Assembly (NCBI GenBank): GCA_021801705.1
Contig: JAJYXP010000044.1
Location: 62,001-126,000, forward strand
Reading direction: 5' to 3'
DNA length: 64,000 nt
Source of the DNA: Pseudomonadota bacterium
Lineage (GTDB): Bacteria; Pseudomonadota; Gammaproteobacteria; Burkholderiales; Sulfuricellaceae
Shown piece by piece: positions 1 through 8,054 of this stretch. How positions within the stretch are numbered: position 1 is the first letter of the stretch; each line of letters opens with the position of its first letter. The notes below the pieces were generated by a model. It searched no databases, was not told where the DNA came from, and saw nothing but the letters and a program-made list of their open reading frames with translations. Both the position numbers and the translations under genes were made by a program.

Positions 1-2
1 CC

Positions 3-2987
3 GGTTTTTCCGTTTCCAACCTGAATATCCCGGGATTTGTTCAGCCCTGGGAATATTACGAAAACACCGAAACTCAGGACTCAGGACTCAGCACTCAGCA
101 CTCTTATGGCAAACCCGGCCGCATCGCATCGCCGCTACAGATCATGCTGGAAGGGCCGATTGGCGGTGCCGCGTTCAACAACGAATTCGGCCGCCCCAAC
201 CTGGCTGGCTATTTCCGTACCTACGAAGAGGATGTGGCGGGTGAGCGGCGCGGCTATCACAAGCCGATCATGCTTGCCGGCGGCGTCGGCAACATCTCCG
301 CCCGCCATGCGGAAAAACAGCGGATTCAGCCCGGCGCGCTGATCATCCAGCTCGGCGGTCCGGCCATGCTCATCGGCCTGGGCGGCGGGGCGGCTTCCAG
401 CATGGATACCGGCGCCAATGCCGAAAATCTCGATTTTGACTCGGTGCAGCGAGGCAACCCGGAAATGCAGCGGCGCGCCCAGGAAGTGATCGACCGTTGC
501 TGGCAACTGGGCGACAAAAACCCCATCGTTTCGATCCACGATATCGGCGCGGGCGGCCTGTCCAACGCGCTGCCGGAACTGGTGAACGACTCGGGGCGTG
601 GCGGCCGTTTCCAGTTGCGCGCCATCCGCAACGAAGAGCCGGGCATGTCGCCGATGCAGATCTGGAGCAACGAGGCGCAGGAACGCTATGTGCTCGCCAT
701 CAAGCCGGAAGATTTCGACCGGTTCGAGGCGATTTGCCAGCGCGAACGCTGCCTCTACGCCGTGGTTGGCGAAGCCACGGCGGAGCGGCGGTTGCTGTTG
801 GAAGACAGCCATTTCAACAATCGGCCGATAGACATGGAGTTGTCGGTGCTGCTTGGCAAGCCGCCCAGGATGACGCGCAGCGTCGAACATCTGGCCAGGA
901 AACTGCCGCCGTTCGAGACGAAAGGGCTGGACCTGCGCGATGCGGCATTCCGTGTGCTGCGCTTGCCGGCGGTGGCGGACAAAACCTTTCTCGTCACTAT
1001 CGGCGATCGCACTGTGGGCGGCCTGACCGCCCGCGACCAGATGGTCGGGCCGTGGCAGGTGCCGGTCGCCGATGTCGCGGTTACCCTGGCAGGGTTCACG
1101 GAATTTCGCGGCGAGGCCTTCGCCATGGGCGAACGCACGCCGCTGGCGCTGATCAACGCGCCTGCTTCGGGAAGGATGGCGATCGGCGAGGCGATCACCA
1201 ACATTGCCGCGGCGCGGATTGCCGAAATCGGCGGCATCAAGCTGTCCGCCAACTGGATGGCGCCTGCCGGACACCCCGGCGAAGACGCCGCGCTCTACGA
1301 CACGGTGCGCGCTGTGGGCATGGAGTTGTGCCCGCAGCTCGGGATCAGCATCCCGGTGGGCAAGGATTCGATGTCGATGAAAACGGTGTGGGAAGAAAAG
1401 GGGCGGAAGAAGGAAGTCACAGCCCCCCTGTCTCTCATCATCTCGGCCTTCGCGCCCTGCATGGACGCGCGGCGGACATTGACCCCTCAATTGCGCAGCG
1501 ATGCGGGCGATACCGACCTGATCCTGATCGACCTGGGGCAGGGACGCAACCGCATGGGCGGCTCGGCATTGGCGCAGGTTTACCGGCAAACCGGCAACGA
1601 GACGCCGGATGTGGCGAGTGCGGCCCAGCTCAAGGCGTTTTTCGCCACGATACAGAGACTGAACCAGGATGGCCGGATCCTCGCCTACCACGACCGTTCC
1701 GACGGCGGGCTATTCGCTACCTTGTGCGAGATGATGTTCGCCGGTCACTGCGGTGTAACGGTTGCTCTGGACGAGTTGTGCATTGAACGCATCGGTTACG
1801 ACGCAGAGGCGAGCGGAAAAGAGCCTGTAGTGCCGCCGAACGGCTACACCGAGCGGATTTTCGGCGTGCTGTTCAACGAGGAACTGGGCGCCGTATTGCA
1901 GGTGAAGCGCAGCGACACCCCGGCGGTGATGGACGCGTTCTTCGCTGCCGGCCTGCGCGGCGAGCTGCATGTGATCGGCTCTTTGGGCGATGATGACCGG
2001 CTGTCCATCGTGCGCAACGAGATGGAAGTCTTCGGCGCCAGCCGCATCGAACTGCAGCGCGCCTGGTCGGAAACCTCCAGCCGGCTGCAAGCGCTGCGTG
2101 ACAACCCGCAGTGCGCCCATGAAGAATACGAACGCATTCTCGATGGCGGTGATCCGGGCATGGCGGCGGCGTTGAGCTTCGATCTGGACGAGGATGTCGC
2201 CGCCCCTTTCATCGCCCAAGGCAGCCGCCCACGCATGGCCATCCTGCGCGAACAGGGCGTGAACGGCCAGGTCGAAATGGCTGCTGCCTTCGACCGAGCC
2301 GGCTTCGAGGCGGTGGACGTGCACATGAGCGACATTATCGGAGGGCGGGTTTCGCTGCGGGATTTTCACGGTCTTGCGGCCTGCGGCGGCTTCTCTTACG
2401 GCGACGTGCTTGGCGCGGGGGAGGGTTGGGCAAAATCCATCCTGTTCAACGCGCGCGCGCGCGACGAGTTCGAGGGCTTCTTCAGCCGCGGCGACACCTT
2501 CGCCCTGGGTGTGTGCAACGGCTGCCAGATGATGAGCAACCTGCACGACATCGTCCCGGGTGCCGAAAACTGGCCGCATTTCGTGCGCAACAAATCGGAA
2601 CAGTTCGAAGCGCGCTTCGTTATGGTGGAAGTGCAGAAGAACCCGTCGCTTTTCCTCGACGGCATGGCAGGCAGCCGCATGCCGATCGTGGTGGCGCACG
2701 GCGAAGGCTATGCCGAGTTCAGGAGCGTGCAGCAAATGGAGGCGGCACAGGTGGCGCTGCGTTATGTGGACAACCGGGGCAAGCCGAGCGAAACCTATCC
2801 GCTCAACCCGAATGGCTCGCCTCGGGGTATTGCGGGCCTGACGACACCCGATGGCCGGTTTACCATCATGATGCCGCACCCCGAGCGGGTATTCCGCGCC
2901 GTGCAGCATTCCTGGCGCCCCGATGACTGGCGCGAGGATGGCCCCTGGATGCGGATGTTCCGCAATGCCCGCAAGTGGGTCGGGTAA
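3..2987 (+). CDS. purL: Phosphoribosylformylglycinamidine synthase (5' end outside window)
   Basis: This is the large single-chain FGAM synthase, which converts FGAR, glutamine and ATP to FGAM in purine synthesis. The frame is open from base 3, so the start lies upstream; 994 residues of a family normally near 1300 are present. Visible landmarks are the [12 protein letters not shown] segment, two AIR-synthase-like halves with [10 protein letters not shown] and [10 protein letters not shown], and a C-terminal class I glutamine amidotransferase domain. That domain carries the nucleophile cysteine in GVCNGCQMM (about residue 838 of the fragment) and the His-Glu pair in MPHPERVF. The C terminus (EDGPWMR...RNARK) aligns closely with my recollection of E. 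coli PurL. About 14 extra residues after QPWE are encoded by a heptamer repeat. No partner gene overlaps it. Confidence 0.97.
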   Translation, partial: GFSVSNLNIPGFVQPWEYYENTETQDSGLSTQHSYGKPGRIASPLQIMLEGPIGGAAFNNEFGRPNLAGYFRTYEEDVAGERRGYHKPIMLAGGVGNISARHAEKQRIQPGALIIQLGGPAMLIGLGGGAASSMDTGANAENLDFDSVQRGNPEMQRRAQEVIDRCWQLGDKNPIVSIHDIGAGGLSNALPELVNDSGRGGRFQLRAIRNEEPGMSPMQIWSNEAQERYVLAIKPEDFDRFEAICQRERCLYAVVGEATAERRLLLEDSHFNNRPIDMELSVLLGKPPRMTRSVEHLARKLPPFETKGLDLRDAAFRVLRLPAVADKTFLVTIGDRTVGGLTARDQMVGPWQVPVADVAVTLAGFTEFRGEAFAMGERTPLALINAPASGRMAIGEAITNIAAARIAEIGGIKLSANWMAPAGHPGEDAALYDTVRAVGMELCPQLGISIPVGKDSMSMKTVWEEKGRKKEVTAPLSLIISAFAPCMDARRTLTPQLRSDAGDTDLILIDLGQGRNRMGGSALAQVYRQTGNETPDVASAAQLKAFFATIQRLNQDGRILAYHDRSDGGLFATLCEMMFAGHCGVTVALDELCIERIGYDAEASGKEPVVPPNGYTERIFGVLFNEELGAVLQVKRSDTPAVMDAFFAAGLRGELHVIGSLGDDDRLSIVRNEMEVFGASRIELQRAWSETSSRLQALRDNPQCAHEEYERILDGGDPGMAAALSFDLDEDVAAPFIAQGSRPRMAILREQGVNGQVEMAAAFDRAGFEAVDVHMSDIIGGRVSLRDFHGLAACGGFSYGDVLGAGEGWAKSILFNARARDEFEGFFSRGDTFALGVCNGCQMMSNLHDIVPGAENWPHFVRNKSEQFEARFVMVEVQKNPSLFLDGMAGSRMPIVVAHGEGYAEFRSVQQMEAAQVALRYVDNRGKPSETYPLNPNGSPRGIAGLTTPDGRFTIMMPHPERVFRAVQHSWRPDDWREDGPWMRMFRNARKWVG
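72..104 (+). repeat. Heptamer tandem repeat inside purL
   Basis: About 4.5 units of a 7-base repeat, ACTCAGG or ACTCAGC, lie within the purL reading frame. They encode residues [11 protein letters not shown] between QPWE and YGKP, where E. coli PurL has only a couple of residues. The same heptamers occur at 23249-23320. The insertion keeps the frame. Confidence 0.85.
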
Positions 2988-3024
2988 ATTCGCAACATGC
3001 GGATAACTTGAAAAGGAGTAAATG

Positions 3025-3246
3025 ATGGCCAGACTGATTAAAAAAACGAAAGCGGAGCCGATCCAGATTTCGGTCGGAGAGCAGACCAAATACATTTGCG
3101 CTTGCGGCCTGTCGGCTACGCCACCCTACTGCGACGGCTCCCATGAGTTGGCGGCGTTCGAAGATGATGGAAAGCTGTACTGGTACGATAACGACGGCAA
3201 TTGCCAGGAAATCGTCGACACTTTTCCCAAGATCCGCGGCGAATAA
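3025..3246 (+). CDS. CDGSH-type iron-sulfur protein
   Basis: A 73-residue protein with the CDGSH zinc-finger/mitoNEET signature: C-A-C-G-L followed by PPYCDGSH. These supply the three cysteines and one histidine that normally hold a 2Fe-2S cluster. Small proteins of this family are thought to act in electron or cluster transfer; the partner here is unknown. Two ATGs are adjacent (3022 and 3025). The AGGAG at 3014-3018 is better spaced from the second, so that start is used. It follows purL by 37 bases and may be read from the same transcript. The next gene is convergent. Confidence 0.85.
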   Translation: MARLIKKTKAEPIQISVGEQTKYICACGLSATPPYCDGSHELAAFEDDGKLYWYDNDGNCQEIVDTFPKIRGE

Positions 3247-3317
3247 TTTCTTGATCTGGCGTGGAACCCGAAGCGAATATTCGTACCGCAGGGTAGGCGC
3301 TTCTGCTGGATCCAGAT

Positions 3318-3336
3318 GTCATGTTCTTGATGTGAC
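3318..3336. promoter_or_regulatory. Possible partial TGAC site (GTCA-N11-TGAC)
   Basis: GTCA and TGAC are separated by exactly 11 bases, the same spacing as the right half of the four arrays described below, and the site is followed by TTTGT as in array B. The leading palindrome half is missing and the location is between convergent genes. It may therefore be chance or a relic. Confidence 0.25.
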
Positions 3337-3341
3337 TTTGT

Positions 3342-5225
3342 CTACGGCCGTAAATCGGGTTCTGTACGTAAAGCGAGCCGCAAGTTCGTGCCTTCGTTAG
3401 GGGTACTTTTGATGGTCAGTTCTGCCCCGATCAGCTGCGCCTGCTCTTGCATGCCCACCAGGCCATAGTGCCCGGAGTGAGAGGTATATGGGTCGAAACC
3501 CACGCCATCATCGTCGATGCTCAGCTCCAGAGCGCCTTCGCCCACATCGCGCAGACCTACCCTCACTCGACTGGCCATGGCGTGGCGCTCCACATTACGC
3601 AGTGCCTCCTCAGCGATGCGGAATACTGTTTCGGCACGTTCGTCGGCAAAGCTTGCAGCTCTGGGTTCACTGATGAAATCGACGGCCAGGCCGGTGCGTT
3701 CCGAGAACAGCTTGATGGCATCGGCCAGCGCTGCGCCCAGTCCAACGTCACGTACGGCGTTGAAGCGCATCTGTGTGATGGCGGCGCGCGCTGCTTTCAG
3801 ACCCTGATGGGCAACCTGTTCGGCGTGCGCCAATTCGTCGCTTAACGCTCCAGGGTCGTGGACGTGCAGTTTGCGCAGCAGGCGAACTTCGGCAAGCATG
3901 GCCATCATCGAATGAGCGAGCGTATCGTGCAGGTCTCGTGCAATCTTGAGGCGTTCGCGCACTATCGCGGCGTAACGCGACTCTTCGGCGAGCCGTTCTA
4001 CCTCGCGGGTGCGGATGGCGACTCGCTGTTCGAGCTCGGCACTGAGCGTGCGCAACTTACTCCGCTCAACTTGCAAAGCTCCCAGCACATCAGCGAAGGC
4101 AACGCCCAGCCGCACAACCTCGTCCGACCCGCTGGCCACCTCAATATGCGAAGTATCATCCTTGCCCACGGCTTCTACTGAGCGAGTGAGATCCGTCAAT
4201 CTACGTGCCAGACGGCGCGCCACCAGCACGCCGAGCAACGCTATGAATCCTCCCGTGCCCAACGAAACCAACAGGATATGCATCCACAAAGCGTTAGCTC
4301 GTCGATATGCCCGTGTCGCTGGCTCGATAAACTGAACGCGCCACCCCAGGGCTTTCAACTCGTTGTTCACATCCATCCCTGCGCGAGCCACCAATACCAC
4401 CTGTCCGCCTGGAAGACGCTCAAAAGCAGATACAAAGCCTGGTGTTCCATCTTTCAAAGTGGCTGGTTTTGCATCGGCCAATACCTTGTCATTGACGGCG
4501 ACTCCGCTCCAGCGTTTTCCTTGAAAGGTATCCGGGCCGACGAGAACAACCCCTTCACGGTTCAATACCATTGCATGGACGGGATTTTCCGGGTACAAGG
4601 TCTCGCTTAGTCGCTGTGCGTAGGCGCTTGCCCAGCGCCAACTCAAGTGCGCAGTTACAACACCTACTACCCGGCCTTTAGAGTTTCGAACGGGAGCAGC
4701 CATGTCGACAAATCGACGCGGCTCGTCCTCCCGAACGGGGTGCGGCTTCTCGTTGAGCGACGCTTCGCTTTTCACGTTGCCTATCCATGGGCCCTTCAAG
4801 CCCTGCAATAGCCAAGGTTGTTCGGCAACGTTACTCCCTTCGCGCAGGCCGGCATTAGCCGCCACCACTTTGCCGGTTGCATCCGCCAGGCCAATCCATT
4901 CGAATTCAGGGTATATCGATTGAAGCTCGTCGAACACGGTATGCAACGCGCGCGGGGTGTCAGAACCCGCATCAGTCCGCAGCATGGCTGCGGAAGCCTT
5001 GACTGCATTCAGCCGAGACACGAGCGCCCGATTAATGTCGGATGCCAGCGCATCGGTTTCCAGCGTAAACTGCTGAACATGTTGTTGCAGGATGTTCGCC
5101 CGTGCCATTCCCCCGACCCAGATAGCAGCCACAGTCGCGAAACATGCGGCCAGCGCGATGACGAGCCAGGCTATTGCCGCGGCCATGCTACGGCGCGGGT
5201 CCAAATTCCGCAAAAAACTTCTCAT
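3342..5225 (-). CDS. NarX/DegS-type sensor histidine kinase
   Basis: A 627-residue membrane sensor kinase. An N-terminal membrane segment (about 14-38) is followed by a periplasmic sensing region of about 270 residues with Cache-like character. A second membrane segment lies at about 311-336, then a HAMP linker and coiled coil, a HisKA_3 dimerisation domain with phospho-accepting His433 in ARDLHDTLAH, and an HATPase_c domain (N box EEALRNVERH, G box DDGVGFD). This class partners with NarL/LuxR-type regulators, and one is encoded divergently at 5586. An in-frame GTG exists at 5282, but the ATG at 5225 has GGAG just upstream. It also leaves the palindrome at 5269-5282 outside the gene. The sensed signal is unknown. 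Confidence 0.93.
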   Translation of the reverse strand: MRSFLRNLDPRRSMAAAIAWLVIALAACFATVAAIWVGGMARANILQQHVQQFTLETDALASDINRALVSRLNAVKASAAMLRTDAGSDTPRALHTVFDELQSIYPEFEWIGLADATGKVVAANAGLREGSNVAEQPWLLQGLKGPWIGNVKSEASLNEKPHPVREDEPRRFVDMAAPVRNSKGRVVGVVTAHLSWRWASAYAQRLSETLYPENPVHAMVLNREGVVLVGPDTFQGKRWSGVAVNDKVLADAKPATLKDGTPGFVSAFERLPGGQVVLVARAGMDVNNELKALGWRVQFIEPATRAYRRANALWMHILLVSLGTGGFIALLGVLVARRLARRLTDLTRSVEAVGKDDTSHIEVASGSDEVVRLGVAFADVLGALQVERSKLRTLSAELEQRVAIRTREVERLAEESRYAAIVRERLKIARDLHDTLAHSMMAMLAEVRLLRKLHVHDPGALSDELAHAEQVAHQGLKAARAAITQMRFNAVRDVGLGAALADAIKLFSERTGLAVDFISEPRAASFADERAETVFRIAEEALRNVERHAMASRVRVGLRDVGEGALELSIDDDGVGFDPYTSHSGHYGLVGMQEQAQLIGAELTIKSTPNEGTNLRLALRTEPDLRP

Positions 5226-5268
5226 CCGGCTCCAGTCGCGCAAGGCATCTATAGTGGTATGGTAGCAA

Positions 5269-5296
5269 GTGACGAAAGTCACTGCAAACTCATGAC
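5269..5296. promoter_or_regulatory. TGAC array A (kinase/regulator intergenic)
   Basis: A perfect palindrome GTGAC-GAAA-GTCAC (5269-5282) is followed by a TGAC half-site at 5293. This is 23 bases after the first TGAC, with GTCA-N11-TGAC between them. It lies between the divergent kinase and regulator genes, which suggests autoregulation. The arrangement recurs at 7821, 15610 and 16964. Confidence 0.6.
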
Positions 5297-5397
5297 CAGC
5301 GGCCCTCGCAATCAGGTAAGGAATCCGGTAGATTCATTCTCACGAAAAAGTTATTACTCATTTTTGCGCAACGCTGCAATGATACGGATACAACAAG

Positions 5398-5589
5398 GTG
5401 GATAAATTAATTCAACTTGTAGCACAACAGGCAGACATTTCTCCTGCACAGGCGGCGCTTGCCATCTCGGCGATATTGAACTACCTCACCGCACGGTTGC
5501 CTCCCCCTGCGGTTGGGCGCGTCCGTGAGCAATTGACTGATGCGCTGCCATCTCGCAACCCTGATTACGGCCAAGGCGGTGTTCAGTGA
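5398..5589 (+). CDS. Small helical protein coupled to response regulator
   Basis: A 63-residue ORF starts at GTG behind an AAGG at 5394-5397. Its stop overlaps the start of the regulator gene by four bases (GTGA), so the two are translationally coupled. The sequence (MDKLIQLVAQQADIS...AISAILNYLTARLP) looks like a small helical domain and loosely recalls DUF2267/DUF2780-type proteins, but I cannot assign a family firmly. It has no signal peptide or membrane segment. Its position as first gene of the regulator operon argues for a real gene that may influence signalling. Confidence 0.6.
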   Translation: MDKLIQLVAQQADISPAQAALAISAILNYLTARLPPPAVGRVREQLTDALPSRNPDYGQGGVQ

Positions 5590-6335
5590 CTGTGGAAGTC
5601 CCTGACAAGTTTCCTCGCATCCGGGTCCTTATCGTCGACGACCAGGCTCTAATCCGCCGGGGAATGGCGTTGATGCTGTCGGTTGAGCCGGACATGGAGG
5701 TGGTGGGTCAGGCGTGCGACGGTGTGGAAGCCGTCGAGATGGCGCAGCAGTTGCTTCCAGACGTGGTGTTGATGGATTTGCACATGCCGCGCAAGGGCGG
5801 CGTGGCCGCCACGCGCGAAATTACGCTGTCGCTGCCGCAGACGCATGTGCTGGTGCTGACCACGCTGGAAGCCGAAGAAACTGTCTTCGAGGCCATTCGT
5901 GCCGGCGCCCACGCCTACCTGTTGAAGGATGTGACTGAAGATGAATTGCTGGAGACGGTACGCGCTGTGCATCGCGGCGAATCCAGGCTGACTCCGCAAA
6001 TAGCGCGCAAGGTCATGGAACAATTTCTCCGGCTTGGGTCTGTTTCCGAAGGTCTGAAACTTGATGTGGCCGCGCACTCGCCCGCATCGAGTCCGATTCA
6101 ATCTGTCCCGCCGATGACCCATGCTCAGGATGACATGACCGAGCCACTCAACGACAAGGAAGAAAAGATACTGCGGCTCATTGCCGAAGGTATGAGCAAC
6201 AGGCAGATTGCCAATACCGTGTTTCTCGCAGAGGGTACGGTCAAGAACTACGTCAGCCGTATCATGGATAAGCTTCACGCCAACACGCGCACCGAACTGG
6301 CCGTGATGTCAGTACGCCAGCGGCGAGGTGACTGA
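5586..6335 (+). CDS. NarL/FixJ-family response regulator
   Basis: A 249-residue two-domain regulator. The receiver domain (about 11-130) has the acidic pair DD18-19 and phospho-acceptor Asp64 in LMDLHMPRKGG, with the conserved lysine in YLLKDV. A variable linker is followed by a LuxR-type helix-turn-helix (about 181-240: LNDKEEKILRLIAEGMS, NRQIANTVFLAEGTVKNYV). It starts at GTG, coupled to the preceding small ORF. Its natural partner is the divergent NarX-like kinase. By context it is the best candidate to act at the TGAC arrays in this island, but that is inference. Confidence 0.93.
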   Translation: MTVEVPDKFPRIRVLIVDDQALIRRGMALMLSVEPDMEVVGQACDGVEAVEMAQQLLPDVVLMDLHMPRKGGVAATREITLSLPQTHVLVLTTLEAEETVFEAIRAGAHAYLLKDVTEDELLETVRAVHRGESRLTPQIARKVMEQFLRLGSVSEGLKLDVAAHSPASSPIQSVPPMTHAQDDMTEPLNDKEEKILRLIAEGMSNRQIANTVFLAEGTVKNYVSRIMDKLHANTRTELAVMSVRQRRGD

Positions 6336-6362
6336 GGCTTCTTCGATTCCTTTGGCCTGTCC

Positions 6363-7784
6363 ATGAGCTTTGCTCTGGTATCGTCGCATTGGCTTTCGCT
6401 GCATGGGTTAGCCATCGTTGTTGGGCTGCTTGTCTATGTGGTGACTTCACACGTACAGCAGCAACGCCGGCATCCATCCGCCGCGATTGGATGGGTGCTG
6501 TTCATGTTGCTCGTACCTTACGTTGCACTGCCGCTGTATCTGCTGTTCGGTACACGCAAGCTTCCCCATGCAGGTTGCTCTTCTCCGAATATTCGTGTTT
6601 CGAATCTCCAGGATGACAAAAGTACCTGGCCGGCACAGCTAATTGCCGCCTTAGGGCAGCCGCCTCTCACGACTTATCGTTCCTTGCGCATTCATGCCGA
6701 TGGTTTTCAATCGCTGCACGCACTGCTTGAGGTAATCGACGGCGCACAACACACCCTCGATGTCTGTACCTTTATTCTTGGGCGGGATGCGTTGGGAGGA
6801 GCGGTCGGCGCACGCCTGATGGCTCGGGTGCGCGATGGGGTACAGGTGAGGCTACTGCTCGACGGCGTGGGTCGTCTGCTGGGAGGGACGTCCGACCTGC
6901 CCGCCCTCGAACGAGCCGGTGTGCAGATTGGGCTCTTCATGCCGCCCATACACTCGCCAATGAAGGGACGTACGAATCTGCGCAACCATCGCAAGCTTGT
7001 AGTGGCCGATGCCGGCCATGCTGCCGAACGGCTGTGGAGTGGTGGACGTAACCTGGCTGCCGAGTATTTCGAAGACAAGGGTGGCAGGCCGGCCTGGCGC
7101 GACCTGAGCTTCGATTTACAAGGCCATCTCGCCCGCCAGGCGGCCAACCTGTTCCAGCAGGACTGGATTTTTGCTACAGGCGCCAAAGCGGGTGCTGCAA
7201 GGCCAATATTAAAGGCTAACATATCGCCCATTACTACAGCCTCCGGCGAACCTGTAGCGCAAATTATCGCATCAGGCCCAGACCAGGCAGATGACACCGT
7301 GCATGCGCTACTTGTTAGCGCTGCCTATCATGCAAGCAAGCGCATTGCGCTCGTCTCACCCTATGTCGTGCTCGACAACGCCTTGCTGCTGGGACTCACC
7401 ATGGCGGCGAGGCGGGGTGTGCAAGTGGATTTGCTTTTGCCCCTACGCTCCAACCATCGTCTGGCCGACATCGCGCGGCATCGTTCATTACGTGCTCTAA
7501 CCGGAGCTGGCGTGCGCATCTGGCTTGCGCCACAAATGCTGCACGCCAAGCTCGCCATCTTCGATGATGTGCTGGCGCTGGCAGGATCCGCCAACCTCGA
7601 CAGCCGCAGCCTGTTTCTCAACTACGAGCTGATGGTGGCATTTGAATCTGCCAGTGATGTAATGCGTTACACAACCTGGTTCGATTTGGAGCGGAGTTCT
7701 GCCTGCCTATACGTGTCGCAACCGCCCGGCCTTTGGCGTGACCTCGGCGAAGGCTTGGTGCTCTGGCTCGGTTTCCAGTTGTGA
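6363..7784 (+). CDS. Cardiolipin synthase-like phospholipase D protein
   Basis: A 473-residue membrane protein of the bacterial cardiolipin synthase (ClsA-like) family, which joins two phosphatidylglycerols into cardiolipin at the inner membrane. The N terminus holds two hydrophobic segments (about 14-31 and 40-63, PLDc_N type). Two HKD motifs follow: NHRKLVVAD (H209, K211) and MLHAKLAIFDD (about H394, K396), each with the downstream GG/GSxN residues. Length fits the family. It starts 27 bases after the response regulator and is probably co-transcribed, linking membrane lipid remodelling to this two-component system. Substrate specificity cannot be read from sequence. Confidence 0.88.
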   Translation: MSFALVSSHWLSLHGLAIVVGLLVYVVTSHVQQQRRHPSAAIGWVLFMLLVPYVALPLYLLFGTRKLPHAGCSSPNIRVSNLQDDKSTWPAQLIAALGQPPLTTYRSLRIHADGFQSLHALLEVIDGAQHTLDVCTFILGRDALGGAVGARLMARVRDGVQVRLLLDGVGRLLGGTSDLPALERAGVQIGLFMPPIHSPMKGRTNLRNHRKLVVADAGHAAERLWSGGRNLAAEYFEDKGGRPAWRDLSFDLQGHLARQAANLFQQDWIFATGAKAGAARPILKANISPITTASGEPVAQIIASGPDQADDTVHALLVSAAYHASKRIALVSPYVVLDNALLLGLTMAARRGVQVDLLLPLRSNHRLADIARHRSLRALTGAGVRIWLAPQMLHAKLAIFDDVLALAGSANLDSRSLFLNYELMVAFESASDVMRYTTWFDLERSSACLYVSQPPGLWRDLGEGLVLWLGFQL

Positions 7785-7820
7785 AATGCAGACCGGATGT
7801 GGATCGGACAGGAATGAAAT

Positions 7821-7848
7821 GTGACGCACGTCACTGCAATGTCGTGAC
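7821..7848. promoter_or_regulatory. TGAC array B (upstream of glucoamylase operon)
   Basis: The palindrome GTGAC-GCAC-GTCAC (7821-7834) is followed by TGAC at 7845, 23 bases after the first TGAC. The distal half-site reads TCGTGACTTTGT, nearly the same as the last half-sites of arrays C and D. It lies 68 bases upstream of the first start codon of the operon. Confidence 0.6.
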
Positions 7849-7915
7849 TTTGTGCAATTGTTGATTCAGCAGGGGCAATGTAATTTCAAAACATCTCCAA
7901 TAACAAGGAAACATC

Positions 7916-8047
7916 ATGCCTGCCACACCGGATTTCCCCGCCTCCGAAATGCCCTATGGACGCCTCGCTACCGCCGTAGTGTCCCCGTTGCATTTTTTTG
8001 GCCGGGTCGACCTGCTGCTCAACGACTCCTCTGACGACGTGTTTTAG
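7916..8047 (+). CDS. Small ORF leading the glucoamylase operon
   Basis: A 43-codon ORF beginning MPATPDFPASEMPYGRLA and ending in SSDDVF. It has a good ribosome site (AAGGA at 7906-7910, five bases before the ATG) and lies directly downstream of array B. It stops seven bases before the glucoamylase ATG at 8055, so it may be translationally coupled to it. The protein is not recognised and has no membrane segment or signal peptide. It could be a real small protein or a leader peptide. Confidence 0.45.
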   Translation: MPATPDFPASEMPYGRLATAVVSPLHFFGRVDLLLNDSSDDVF

Positions 8048-8054
8048 GCGGGCG

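Noticed and set aside
135-1691. 518-codon minus-strand ORF opposite purL
   Set aside because: It is the reverse-frame shadow of a G+C-rich conserved gene; its protein is Arg/His-rich low-complexity with no recognisable family.
7998-8054. Longer start for the glucoamylase at ATG 7998
   Set aside because: The extra 19 residues (MAGSTCCSTTPLTTCF...) overlap the small leading ORF and have no ribosome site; ATG 8055 fits the gene order better.
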